Below are positions 40,150-48,937 of a stretch of DNA of 64,000 bases, piece by piece (the first letter of the stretch is position 1; each line of letters starts with the position of its first letter). A program made the translations under genes and the position numbers. The DNA is taken from positions 310,001 to 374,000 of the forward strand of contig NZ_JACYXF010000001.1 in NCBI RefSeq assembly GCF_015352985.1, in the 5' to 3' direction. The notes beneath the pieces are model-generated. The model made no database searches. It saw only the letters and a program-made list of their open reading frames with translations, and had not been told where the DNA came from. The stretch is from Noviherbaspirillum malthae (GTDB lineage Bacteria; Pseudomonadota; Gammaproteobacteria; Burkholderiales; Burkholderiaceae_D).

Positions 40150-40913
40150 CAGGCATGCACCTCTTCTTGTCCCAGGCGTGCCAGGGTCCAGGTAGCCAAT
40201 GCCGAAAAGTCATAGGCGGCCTGGCTGGACGGCGCGAAGTCGAACACCGTCTGCTTGCAGGCCAGCGCCTCGCGCAGCGATTCGTCGCGGTGCACGACCA
40301 CCGGGGACAAGGCGGCCTTGTGCTGGGTGCGCAGCAGCACGGAGATGTCGCGGTCAAGCCTGCGCGAAGAATCGAATCCGTTGAGCACGATCATGGTCGA
40401 GGGGCCGTGCGCCATTCTTACTTCGGCCGCGATGCGCGTTGCCGAAGCGTAGGAAACGGTATCGGGACTGCAGACCAGCAGGATCAGGTCGGCCGCAGTC
40501 AGAACCTGTTCGCGCAGGGCGGCAGGCATGCGGGGGCAGTCGCAGATGGTGATGGTGTCATGCGGCGCCTGGATGGCGGAGAGCTGGTTCCTGAACCAGC
40601 CCGGATGTTCCTTCAGCCATCCGGTCAGCCTGTCCAGCGACTCCTCGCTCGTCAGTTGTCCGAACGGCACGAAATCGACGCCGGTGGCGCTGCGGTAGGC
40701 CGACTTGTGCCAGTCGCGTCCCTGCAGCAGATCGGCGGCGAATCCTCCGTTGTCATTCCACGACATGCCGAAGTGCAGGCGCAGCAGGTTCTCGGTGCAG
40801 AAATCGAAGGCCAGCGTCTGGCGCTTCTGCAGGTGGAGCGCCGTGGCCAGATGCGCGGCGATCGTCGTCGCGCCCGCACCGCCGATTGCGCTGAGTACGG
40901 CAACCACCTTCAT
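40149..40913 (-). CDS. bcsQ: Cellulose biosynthesis protein BcsQ (ParA/MinD-like)
   Basis: 254 aa SIMIBI-class ATPase-like protein. N-terminal AIGGAGATTIAAHLA is a degenerate deviant Walker A (no signature Lys before GAGAT), as in E. coli BcsQ (GGVGTTT). Further BcsQ-like blocks: NLLRLHFG, VDFVPFGQL, VVVHRDESLREALACKQTVF. Required for polar assembly and activity of the Bcs machine in enterics, where it binds BcsR and BcsE. Its TGA shares a base with the bcsA ATG (TGATG). Confidence 0.93.
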   Translation of the reverse strand: MKVVAVLSAIGGAGATTIAAHLATALHLQKRQTLAFDFCTENLLRLHFGMSWNDNGGFAADLLQGRDWHKSAYRSATGVDFVPFGQLTSEESLDRLTGWLKEHPGWFRNQLSAIQAPHDTITICDCPRMPAALREQVLTAADLILLVCSPDTVSYASATRIAAEVRMAHGPSTMIVLNGFDSSRRLDRDISVLLRTQHKAALSPVVVHRDESLREALACKQTVFDFAPSSQAAYDFSALATWTLARLGQEEVHA

Positions 40914-40915
40914 TG

Positions 40916-41143
40916 TTATTTCGCCGTGGCGGCGGCAGGGATCGTGGCGATGGCTGGATCGGCGCCGATGCCTTCGATCTCGGCCAGCAAGGGCCAGCGG
41001 CATGCAGCATTGATGGCGGCATCCTGCCGGACGACTTCATGATAGGTGGCCCGTTTGGAGTAATCGCCGAAATGCGAGAAAAGACTGGTGACGTCGTTTC
41101 CCGCTACGTATGGTGTCTGTTGTTTAGGGGCGTGTTGCGCCAT
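40916..41143 (-). CDS. bcsR: Cellulose biosynthesis protein BcsR
   Basis: 75 aa. The segment AACRWPLLAEIEG near residues 47-60 matches the conserved KRWPLLAEF of BcsR, and YVAGNDVTSLFSHFG matches its N-terminal half. The C-terminus has an extra Ala/Pro tail. It lies 2 bases before bcsQ, its known partner, and is the first gene of the leftward operon. Confidence 0.85.
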   Translation of the reverse strand: MAQHAPKQQTPYVAGNDVTSLFSHFGDYSKRATYHEVVRQDAAINAACRWPLLAEIEGIGADPAIATIPAAATAK

Positions 41144-41360
41144 AGGTCCGGTCCACTATCAAGAGTATTGCATTAGAGCAATTGGCGTCCCATTAGAGAG
41201 GGGACTTTGATAAACGTTCCTTCCGGCATTTTTTAGGCTAGACACGGAACCAAAGTTGGTTAGGGGAAATCCGACACGTTCCTCCCATGCATATGGTAAA
41301 TTCATTTCCGTGCCGTTACAAATGGTAACGGTAAATATGTTTCAGAATTGAATCAAATTC
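41144..41360. promoter_or_regulatory. Divergent bcsR/bcsE control region with direct and inverted repeats
   Basis: 217 bases between the two cellulose operons. CATTAGAG occurs at 41171 and 41191, exactly 20 bases apart (two helical turns), close to the bcsR side. A perfect 7-bp inverted repeat CCGTTAC-AAATG-GTAACGG lies at 41313-41331, 30 bases before bcsE. TTGATA at 41208 could be a -35 but no good -10 follows. Both repeats look like sites for dimeric regulators; which ones is unknown. Confidence 0.55.
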
Positions 41361-43055
41361 ATGACTTCCGACAACAATGTTCCCTCATTCGATTGCAAAT
41401 TGCAGGTGAAAGATTTATCACCGGCAACACAATTGCTTTCAGGGAATATTTATGCGGTTGCAGAAGAAGATAATCGCCTTTCTGCCGCGCTTATTTGGGG
41501 CACGATTGCCGAACATTGCGGCAACGGCAATGCAGCTTGTGTGGTGTCCGTTTCCGCTCCGGAAAAGACATTGGCAGGGAGTGCACTGGAAGACCTGATC
41601 CTGCCCTTTTTCGAGAACCGCAAGCTGGCGGTGCTGGAAACTGGCGACGGCCTGGAAAAGCTGTCGGGCAAGGCAAGGCTGCGACGCTTTGTGGATGACC
41701 TTCGACACTGGAAGCGTTCGAAGCGGCAGCTGATCATCGTCGATGGCGCCGATGTCGTTTTCGCCGACCTGGACATTTCACTATTGCGCGAGCTGCGCGA
41801 CTGGGCGGAAGAGCAGAACAACATTCTGGTGCTGGTGTTTCGCCAAAGCGGACACAACGCCGGCGAGTCGCTGGACGCCATCGTGCGCCTGTCGCAGGCA
41901 TTCGCGGGCATGGCGCGATTGAAGAGCCGCTATGGCGTCGCTTCGTGGGAAATTTTCCATTGGTTCAATCCCGGCGGTCTCGTTTCCAACAAGACATTCC
42001 CGCTGCGCTGCGGAGCCGATGGTCTGCTGGAAGTCTATGAAGAAGTCGAGTCGGACCAGCAGGCGGCGGATCCCGCCGTGGACGAAACCCAGATCATCGC
42101 GGTGAAAACCGTATTCCTGCCGAAGGAAACCGTTCCTGCCGATTGGCGGATCGTCGAGGACGATCTGGAGGCCATGCCGGCACTGGCCTCCGGCGCGGTA
42201 GCCGCGACCGTGGTGCTTTCCTTCACGCCGTCCACCAACTTCAACCTGATTGCACGCTGCGTGTTCGATCTGCGCAAGCAGTGCGGCGCGCGCCTGAAGA
42301 TCGTCATCCGCGAAGTCAATTCGCGTCTGCGCTACAGCCAGGAAACCCTTGCAGTGCGACTCGGCGCGAACCTGATCGTGCCCGCCGAAATCAGCTATGT
42401 GCGCTTTCTCAGCCTGACCTCCATGGTGCAGGGCCAAGTGTTTCCTCACAACCTGCCCGCAAGCTACGACAAGGCGCTGGCCGATGCCATGCCCGAGCAG
42501 GAGCAGGGCTATCTCGCACCCCAGGATTTCACCCGCTCGGTGCAGACCATCCTGGAGCGCAGCCGCGTGCTCAACGTGCAGAACGCCATGGTGCGGCTGC
42601 CGCTGGCCTACGGCCTGCAGCCTTTCGATGCGCTGCGCTACTGCACGATCAAGCGCGACGGCGACCTTTGCACATCCGACGAGGCCAATGTCTACGTCTT
42701 CCTGTATGCCTGCCGCGAATCGGATATCGACAAGACGCTCGACCGCCTGTTCGGCCTTCCGGTCAGCGAACTGTTTTCCACCGAGGAGCGCTACCTGACC
42801 GCGCGCGGCATCGAAGAGGGAATACAGGAATTCGAAGACCGCCGCAGGACAGGCAATTTCCCGGACCTAACGGCCGAACTCGCCGGCGTTGCGGAATCCA
42901 CCGTCCGTCCCGAGCGCACCGAAGCCCCCGTCGCGGCAGTCGAGCAGAAGGGGCCGGCAACGGTTCGCTATTCGGCTCCGCCGCCCGCGGTGCGGCGTCC
43001 GCTGCCCCTGCGCGGCACGCCCACCCTGACTGACGTATCGGTATCAAGCTCATGA
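41361..43055 (+). CDS. bcsE: Cellulose biosynthesis protein BcsE (c-di-GMP-binding GIL domain)
   Basis: 564 aa. N-terminal regulatory domain with REC-like/GGDEF-derived fold; LGANLIVPAEISYVRFLSL matches the region before the GIL site in E. coli BcsE, and K431-R432-D-G-D435 is the RxGD c-di-GMP-binding motif. C-terminal ~60 residues are Pro-rich and disordered. In enterics BcsE recruits c-di-GMP and works with BcsF and BcsQR to maximise cellulose output. First gene of the rightward bcsEFG operon; ATGA overlap with bcsF. Confidence 0.93.
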   Translation: MTSDNNVPSFDCKLQVKDLSPATQLLSGNIYAVAEEDNRLSAALIWGTIAEHCGNGNAACVVSVSAPEKTLAGSALEDLILPFFENRKLAVLETGDGLEKLSGKARLRRFVDDLRHWKRSKRQLIIVDGADVVFADLDISLLRELRDWAEEQNNILVLVFRQSGHNAGESLDAIVRLSQAFAGMARLKSRYGVASWEIFHWFNPGGLVSNKTFPLRCGADGLLEVYEEVESDQQAADPAVDETQIIAVKTVFLPKETVPADWRIVEDDLEAMPALASGAVAATVVLSFTPSTNFNLIARCVFDLRKQCGARLKIVIREVNSRLRYSQETLAVRLGANLIVPAEISYVRFLSLTSMVQGQVFPHNLPASYDKALADAMPEQEQGYLAPQDFTRSVQTILERSRVLNVQNAMVRLPLAYGLQPFDALRYCTIKRDGDLCTSDEANVYVFLYACRESDIDKTLDRLFGLPVSELFSTEERYLTARGIEEGIQEFEDRRRTGNFPDLTAELAGVAESTVRPERTEAPVAAVEQKGPATVRYSAPPPAVRRPLPLRGTPTLTDVSVSSS

Positions 43056-43231
43056 CCTTCACTGTCGCATTCCTCATCCTCGCCGCCGGCATCGCAATCG
43101 GCTACCGCCTGCCCGGCCCGCTCGCAAGGCTCAGGGAGTTCTATCGGCGGAAAACCTACAAGCCGGTCATGCTGAACAGATACGATCACCGCAAGGATGC
43201 TGCGGACACGCTTCGCCGGGACGCGCAATGA
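43052..43231 (+). CDS. bcsF: Cellulose biosynthesis protein BcsF
   Basis: 59 aa. One N-terminal transmembrane helix (TFTVAFLILAAGIAIGY) followed by a basic cytosolic tail (LREFYRRKTYKPV), the usual BcsF shape. It overlaps bcsE and bcsG by ATGA at both ends, so it is certainly translated with them. In E. coli it recruits BcsE to the membrane and regulates BcsG. Confidence 0.88.
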   Translation: MTFTVAFLILAAGIAIGYRLPGPLARLREFYRRKTYKPVMLNRYDHRKDAADTLRRDAQ

Positions 43232-44883
43232 AACTCGACGACATGAAACCGGCTGCGCAGGAGGCGCCGGCGCAATCTTCGCCGGCGCCTGAAACTGCCG
43301 CGCAGCCGTCCATCCGCTTGGGCGCATGGAGCTTCTACTTTCTGGCCAAGATTCTCTTGTACTGGCGCGAGCTGATCGGATTCCATCCGCTGGAAAACAT
43401 CGCCTTCGCCGCATTCCTGCTGATGCCGGTGCGTTCCCGCACCTGGCGCCTGGCGCGCAATGCGGTGGCCGTGCCGCTGGCCTTGGCGCTGCTGTACTAC
43501 GACTCCTGGCTGCCGCCGATCGAACGCGCGCTGTCGCAGGCGACGCTGCTGTCGAACTTCAGCTTCGGCTACCTGGTCGAGCTGACGGGCCGCTTCATCA
43601 GCTGGCCGGTGGTGGCGATGCTGGTCATCGGCTGGGTGGGTTACCGCATCGCGTCGCGCTACCTGCGTACCGGCGTTGCGGTCATGGTCGCCTTGCTGGC
43701 GCTGGCGGTATCGGCCTCGAAGAACGAGCAGGCGAGCATCGCCGCCGCGCCGTCCGGCCGCGAAGAGCTGGCCAGAAAAGCCGCCGGCACGGATACGGCC
43801 AATCTCGATGCCGCGGTGCAGGAGTTCTATGCCAATGAGGCGCAGCGCAATGTGCGCTTTGCCAAGGCCGACCACGGCGCGCCGTTCGACATCATCTTCC
43901 TGCATGTGTGCTCGCTGTCCTGGGACGATCTGCAGTCGATCGGACTGGACAAGCATCCCATCTGGAACAATTTCGATTTCATGTTCCGCAAGTTTAACTC
44001 CGCCGCCTCCTACAGCGGTCCGGCGGCGATCCGCATCAACCGCGCGACCTGCGGACAGACCCCGCACAAGGCGCTGTATGCGCCGGCGGCTGACAGCTGC
44101 TACCTGATGCCGAGCCTGAAGCAGGCCGGCTTCGAGACCAATATCGCGTTCAATCACGACGGCCATTTCGACGACTTCCTGACCGAGATCCGCAAGCAGG
44201 GCGTGTCGGCGCCGCTGATGCCATTGAACGGCGTGTCGATTCCCCAGCGCGGCTTCGACAACTCGCCGATCTATGACGATTTCGGCGTGCTGTCGCGCTG
44301 GTTCGAAAACCGCCAGAAAGCCGGCGATGCGCGGGTTGCGCTGTTCTACAACACCATCAGCCTTCACGACGGCAACAGGATCGTGTCGGGCCCCGATGCG
44401 AAGCTGAGCAGCCACGACAGCTACAAGCCGCGCGTGGAAAAGCTGCTCAACGATATCAATGGCTTCATGGATCAGATCGGCAAGAGCGGCCGCCGCGCGG
44501 TAGTGGTCGTGGTGCCGGAGCATGGTGCCGCGCTGCGTGGCGACAAGTTCCAGATCGCCGGCCTGCGCGAGATTCCGACGCCGCTCGTGACCACCGTGCC
44601 GGTCGGCGTCAAGGTCATCGGGCCGGATGTCTCGCGCAGCGGCGGCAGCGCGCAGATCGCTGAGCCGACCAGCTATGTGGGCCTGTCGCAACTGATCGCC
44701 CAGCTGATCGACAAGCCGCCGTACGGCGAGCCGGGATTCTCGCCGGCCGACTATACCGAAGGCATTTCCGCCACCGACTACGTGGCGGAGAATGAAGGCA
44801 TGGTGATGGTGGGACGGGACAACCGCTTCTACCTCAAGCAGGGCAGTGACGGCTGGAAGGAGTATGTGAACCCGACGCGCTGA
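43228..44883 (+). CDS. bcsG: Cellulose phosphoethanolamine transferase BcsG
   Basis: 551 aa. Cytosolic Pro/Ala-rich start, four to five TM helices (about 30-170), then a periplasmic alkaline-phosphatase-superfamily domain. Nucleophile S263 in AASYSGPAAIRI; zinc ligands in NTISLHDGN and VPEHGAALRGD. Adds phosphoethanolamine from PE to C6 of glucose units, so the product is expected to be pEtN-cellulose. Convergent with galU (23-base gap, no terminator seen). Confidence 0.94.
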   Translation: MKLDDMKPAAQEAPAQSSPAPETAAQPSIRLGAWSFYFLAKILLYWRELIGFHPLENIAFAAFLLMPVRSRTWRLARNAVAVPLALALLYYDSWLPPIERALSQATLLSNFSFGYLVELTGRFISWPVVAMLVIGWVGYRIASRYLRTGVAVMVALLALAVSASKNEQASIAAAPSGREELARKAAGTDTANLDAAVQEFYANEAQRNVRFAKADHGAPFDIIFLHVCSLSWDDLQSIGLDKHPIWNNFDFMFRKFNSAASYSGPAAIRINRATCGQTPHKALYAPAADSCYLMPSLKQAGFETNIAFNHDGHFDDFLTEIRKQGVSAPLMPLNGVSIPQRGFDNSPIYDDFGVLSRWFENRQKAGDARVALFYNTISLHDGNRIVSGPDAKLSSHDSYKPRVEKLLNDINGFMDQIGKSGRRAVVVVVPEHGAALRGDKFQIAGLREIPTPLVTTVPVGVKVIGPDVSRSGGSAQIAEPTSYVGLSQLIAQLIDKPPYGEPGFSPADYTEGISATDYVAENEGMVMVGRDNRFYLKQGSDGWKEYVNPTR

Positions 44884-44906
44884 TCCGAGCGCGCCGGACA
44901 GAAGAA

Positions 44907-45770
44907 TTACTGGTTGTCGAGCCAGCGGCTGAATTCCGCGCCCACTTCGAGATGCTTGCGGCCGAGGTCGACGGTGGCCTGGAGATAGCCCAGCTTGGAG
45001 CCGCAGTCGTAGCGCGTGCCCTCGTAGCGGCAGGCGACGACGGCTTCTTCGGCGATCAGCGAGGCGATGCCGTCGGTCAGCTGGATCTCGTTGCCGCTGC
45101 CGCGCCCGATCCGCTCAAGGTGATGGAAGATGCGGGGCGACAGCACATAGCGGCCGACGACGGCGAGCGTCGAAGGTGCGGCGTCGGGATGCGGTTTCTC
45201 GACGATGTGCTCGACCCGCTCGATGCGTTCCGACAGCGTATGGCCGCGCACGATGCCGTAGCTTCCGGTCTCGTGGCGCGGCACGTTCTGCACGCCGAGC
45301 ACGGAGGCGTTGTGTTCTGCGGCCACATTCATCAGCTGACCGAGCACGGGCTTGTCGCTGTCGATCAGGTCGTCGGCGAGCACGACGGCGAAAGGCTCGT
45401 CGCCGATCACGTTCTTGGCGCACAGGACCGCGTGACCCAGGCCGAGCGCGCGAGACTGGCGGATGTAGACGCAGCGTATCTCCGGCGGCAGCATGTCGCG
45501 CACCAGTGCGAGCAGCTTGTCGTTGTTGCGTGCGGTGAGTTCGGCTTCGAGTTCGTAGGCCGTATCGAAATGGTCTTCGATCGCCCGCTTGCTGCGGCCC
45601 GTGATGAAGACCATGTCGGTGATGCCCGAGCGGATGGCTTCCTCGACGGCGAACTGGATGAGAGGCTTGTCGACGATGGGCAGCATTTCCTTCGGATTGG
45701 CTTTTGTCGCAGGAAGGAATCGGGTTCCAAGGCCCGCGACCGGGAAAACGGCTTTTCGAATTTTCTGCAT
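44907..45770 (-). CDS. galU: UTP--glucose-1-phosphate uridylyltransferase
   Basis: 287 aa. Makes UDP-glucose, the BcsA substrate. N-terminal [39 protein letters not shown] region, [10 protein letters not shown], and [11 protein letters not shown]. Placed between two cellulose-related operons, consistent with precursor supply, but it also serves LPS and general sugar metabolism. Confidence 0.96.
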   Translation of the reverse strand: MQKIRKAVFPVAGLGTRFLPATKANPKEMLPIVDKPLIQFAVEEAIRSGITDMVFITGRSKRAIEDHFDTAYELEAELTARNNDKLLALVRDMLPPEIRCVYIRQSRALGLGHAVLCAKNVIGDEPFAVVLADDLIDSDKPVLGQLMNVAAEHNASVLGVQNVPRHETGSYGIVRGHTLSERIERVEHIVEKPHPDAAPSTLAVVGRYVLSPRIFHHLERIGRGSGNEIQLTDGIASLIAEEAVVACRYEGTRYDCGSKLGYLQATVDLGRKHLEVGAEFSRWLDNQ

Positions 45771-45938
45771 GGAAGTTGTGTGCTAGGCTGCTTGGCGATT
45801 GAAAAAGCGAATGAACATGCCGGCAGGAGCGGGGGCGGCGGCGTAAATTGCGATTGAATTTAACACTATTGAAATAGCCTGTGTAGGCTTTTGCGGTGCA
45901 TCTACCGGTCCACGGCGGTTCTGCAACAGGTTTGTAAA

Positions 45939-46376
45939 ATGGGAAAAACACATATTTGCGCAGCCATGCTGCTGCTGTCCGCGGCAGCGGTGAGCGAGGC
46001 AAGGAGCAACTGGATACGCCTCGGTGAAGATGCACGCGCGGAAATCTTCATCGACTCCGCCAGCATTGAAAGGCCGCCGGGTTATGTGAAGGCCTGGACC
46101 ATGCTGTCGTTCAAGGGCAGGCAGCGCGGCGGCTGGCGTTCGGAGCGGCGCATGTTCATGTTTTCCTGCAAGGACCGCACGCTCGAATGGCAGCAGTCGA
46201 TGTACATGGCCGAGCCGATGGGTGAGGGCGAATTCGTCCACGCGCGTTCCCTGAACCGCTACGGCGTCGGCGATCTGCGCCTGGTGGAACTGGACCCGAG
46301 CACCAAGGACAAGAGCGTGTACAAGGAGGCAGTGCCGGAGTCGGAATTCCTGTCCGTTTTCAAGGATCTGTGTTGA
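45939..46376 (+). CDS. Surface-adhesin protein E-like exported protein
   Basis: 145 aa from ATG 45939. Signal peptide MGKTHICAAMLLLSAAAVSEA; mature part matches the small betaproteobacterial family annotated as surface-adhesin E-like: WIRLGEDARAEIFIDSASI, AWTMLSFKG, CKDRTLEWQQSMYM, VPESEFLSVFKDLC. Two Cys could form a disulphide. Function unproven. It lies divergent to galU and 73 bases before the orphan bcsB, possibly in one transcript. Confidence 0.7.
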   Translation: MGKTHICAAMLLLSAAAVSEARSNWIRLGEDARAEIFIDSASIERPPGYVKAWTMLSFKGRQRGGWRSERRMFMFSCKDRTLEWQQSMYMAEPMGEGEFVHARSLNRYGVGDLRLVELDPSTKDKSVYKEAVPESEFLSVFKDLC

Positions 46377-46449
46377 GCCGTGCAAATTTTTCCATGCGCT
46401 GCGGCAGGCGCCCGGGCCGGCCTGCCGTTTTCTCCATCAACGTAATGAG

Positions 46450-48747
46450 ATGAGCTCCCTTCGACTCCTTGGCACATTGCTGTCCCTGCTTGGCCTGCTT
46501 GGCGCATCGCCGGCGATGACATTTGCCGCGCCTTCCGCAGGTTCGGCAAATGCAGCAAATTCAGCATCGGCCGCACCTGCCGCAGCCAGCGCCGCGCCGC
46601 TGCCGGTCAGCAAGCGCAGCTTCAGCTTTCCCGCGCTCGACGGACGGCCGCAGATGCGTCTGGTGCCTACCGACGGTCCGCCTGCGATCGGTTTCGGGCT
46701 GCGTGCGGATGAGAAGCCGGTCAAGGCGGTCTTCAGGATCAGGAATACCTTTTCGCCGGCGCTGATTCCGGAACAGTCGCACATCCGCGTACTGCTCAAC
46801 CAGGAAGTGATCGGCATCGTGCAGATGAGCCGGCAGACCGCCGGCAAGCAGACCAGCAAGGAATTCGAACTCGATCCGGCCCTGCTGCGCCACTACAACA
46901 ACCTGACGCTGGAGTTCGTCGGCCATTACACGAATGAATGCGAAGACCCGCTGCACAGCAACCTGTGGACCGACATCGCCAAGGGCAGCGAAGTCGAGCT
47001 GACGGTGCGGCGCGTGCAAATCGAAGACGACCTCGCGCTGCTTCCCGAGCCCTTCTTCGACAAGCAGGAACTGGTGCGCTTCAGGTTGCCGTACGTGTTC
47101 GCCGCGAAGCCTTCCTATGCGACGCTGAAGGCGGCCGGCATCACCGCATCCTGGTTCGGCAAGCTGGCCGGATGGCGCAACTCGCGCTTTCCGGCGCATC
47201 TCGATGCCTTGCCAGCGGGGCATGCCGTCGTGTTCGCGACCAACGACGAACGTCCGGCGTTCCTCGCCGCAGAGCCGCCATTTTCCGGCCCGTCGCTGCG
47301 CGTCATGACCAATCCCGCCGACGGCATCTCCAAGCTGCTCGTCATTACCGGCGCCGATGCCAGGGATCTGGCAGTGGCGGCGCGTTCGCTGGTGCTGGGC
47401 AATGCCGCGCTGTCCGGCAAGCGCGCCGATATCCGCGACAGCACGATCGCCGCGCGGCGCAAGCCCTACGACGCGCCCAACTGGGTACGCGTCGACCGGC
47501 CGATGAAGTTCGGCGAGCTGATCGAATCGCCGCAGCAGCTGCAGGTCTACGGCCATGTGCCGGAGCCGGTGAAGGTCAGCCTGCGCATTCCCCCCGATCT
47601 GTTCACCTGGCGCAGCCGCGGCGTGCCGGTGGACCTGAAGTTTCGCTATACGCCGCCTGTGCGCACCATCGATTCGATGCTCGGCATGAGCATCAACGGC
47701 GAACTGGTGCAATCGGTCAACCTGCGCTCCTCGGGCCAAGGCGGCGAATCCGCGCGCGTCATTCTTCCGCTGCTCGATGCCGGCCTGCTTGGCGACAGCC
47801 GCGAACTGCTGATTCCTGCATTCAAGCTGGGCAGCCGCAATGAACTGCAGTACGCGTTCAATTTCAGCTATCACAGCGCCGGCAACTGCCGTGATACGCA
47901 GATCGAAAACATCCGCGCGATGATCGATTCCGATTCCAGGATCGATTTCTCCGGCTATCCGCATTATGCGGAAATGCCGCACCTCGGCTATTTCTCGACG
48001 GCGGGTTATCCGTTCACCAAGTATGCGGACCTGTCGGAGACAGTGGTCGTGATGCCGGAAGCCGTATCGGCCTCGGACATTGAAGTGATGCTTTCCCTGA
48101 TGGGCCGCATGGGTGAGTCCACCGGACATCCGGCGACCCATGTGCAGGTGACCGGGCCGAAGGATGAGGCGCAGTTCGCCAACCGTGACCTGCTGGTGAT
48201 CGGCGCCGAGCGGCAGCAGGCGTTTCTCGGCAAATGGCGCAGCCGCGTGCCCGCGGTCATCTCCGGGCCGCAGCAGAAAGTGCTTCGCTCCGAAAATACG
48301 CTGAGCTGGTTTTCCGGGCTGATCGACAATGCGGTCAAGGACAGGAGTGCGGCGGCAAACCAGAAGCATCTGCGGGGCGACGGCCCGCTGGCCGCGATGC
48401 TCGGATTCGAATCGCCTTATACGGCCGGCCGCAGCGTCGTCGCGGTGACATCGGCGGAAACGGGCGACATCGCGCAGGCACTGGACACGCTGGAGAATGA
48501 ACAGATCGTCAAGACCCTGCACGGCAGCGTGGTGCTGATGCATGGCGGCGTGGTCGAAAGCCTTTTCGCCGGCAAGACCTACGCGGTCGGCAAGCTGCCG
48601 GTCTGGACCGCGATCTGGTTCCCGCTGTCGGACCAGCCGGTGCTGCTGGCGATCATGTCGGTCATCGCGGTTCTGGTGTTTGCCTTCGCGCTGTGGCGTA
48701 CGCTGCGGGCAGTGGCGGCGCGGCGCCTGCGGGAGACGGGAGAGTAA
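46450..48747 (+). CDS. bcsB2: Second BcsB paralogue, without a partner bcsA
   Basis: 765 aa. Signal peptide MSSLRLLGTLLSLLGLLGASPAMTFA, Ala/Ser linker, then the full BcsB domain order. Compared by eye with the operon copy (35078-37468) about two thirds of residues agree over long stretches, e.g. YDAPNWVRVDRPMKFGELIE and PPDLFTWRSRGVPVDLKFRY. The C-terminal anchor (VWTAIWFPLSDQPVLLAIMS) is kept, so it should be able to contact BcsA. No bcsA, bcsZ or bcsC accompanies it. It may replace or mix with BcsB in the periplasmic crown, or serve another synthase elsewhere in the genome. Confidence 0.93.
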   Translation: MSSLRLLGTLLSLLGLLGASPAMTFAAPSAGSANAANSASAAPAAASAAPLPVSKRSFSFPALDGRPQMRLVPTDGPPAIGFGLRADEKPVKAVFRIRNTFSPALIPEQSHIRVLLNQEVIGIVQMSRQTAGKQTSKEFELDPALLRHYNNLTLEFVGHYTNECEDPLHSNLWTDIAKGSEVELTVRRVQIEDDLALLPEPFFDKQELVRFRLPYVFAAKPSYATLKAAGITASWFGKLAGWRNSRFPAHLDALPAGHAVVFATNDERPAFLAAEPPFSGPSLRVMTNPADGISKLLVITGADARDLAVAARSLVLGNAALSGKRADIRDSTIAARRKPYDAPNWVRVDRPMKFGELIESPQQLQVYGHVPEPVKVSLRIPPDLFTWRSRGVPVDLKFRYTPPVRTIDSMLGMSINGELVQSVNLRSSGQGGESARVILPLLDAGLLGDSRELLIPAFKLGSRNELQYAFNFSYHSAGNCRDTQIENIRAMIDSDSRIDFSGYPHYAEMPHLGYFSTAGYPFTKYADLSETVVVMPEAVSASDIEVMLSLMGRMGESTGHPATHVQVTGPKDEAQFANRDLLVIGAERQQAFLGKWRSRVPAVISGPQQKVLRSENTLSWFSGLIDNAVKDRSAAANQKHLRGDGPLAAMLGFESPYTAGRSVVAVTSAETGDIAQALDTLENEQIVKTLHGSVVLMHGGVVESLFAGKTYAVGKLPVWTAIWFPLSDQPVLLAIMSVIAVLVFAFALWRTLRAVAARRLRETGE

Positions 48748-48774
48748 TGCCAATCCGTGCCCTGGGATTGGCAT
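48747..48774. other. Perfect 10-bp stem-loop just after bcsB2
   Basis: ATGCCAATCC and GGATTGGCAT flank an 8-base loop, starting on the last base of the stop codon. No T-run, so it is more likely an mRNA 3'-end stabiliser or weak terminator. The following 160 bases to tolC show nothing else. Confidence 0.6.
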
Positions 48775-48937
48775 AAGCGCACGCCGCGCGTTTCATTCGA
48801 GGGCGCGACTTCGGCGGGCCGCATCGCGCTCACAAGCCCCGGCGGCGACAGCGGCTGCGCGCTGTTCCGCAGGCCGCGCGCGGCTGTCGGTGAATTGCCG
48901 CGGATTGACAGGACTTTGCCGTCAGCCTGCCAGGACG

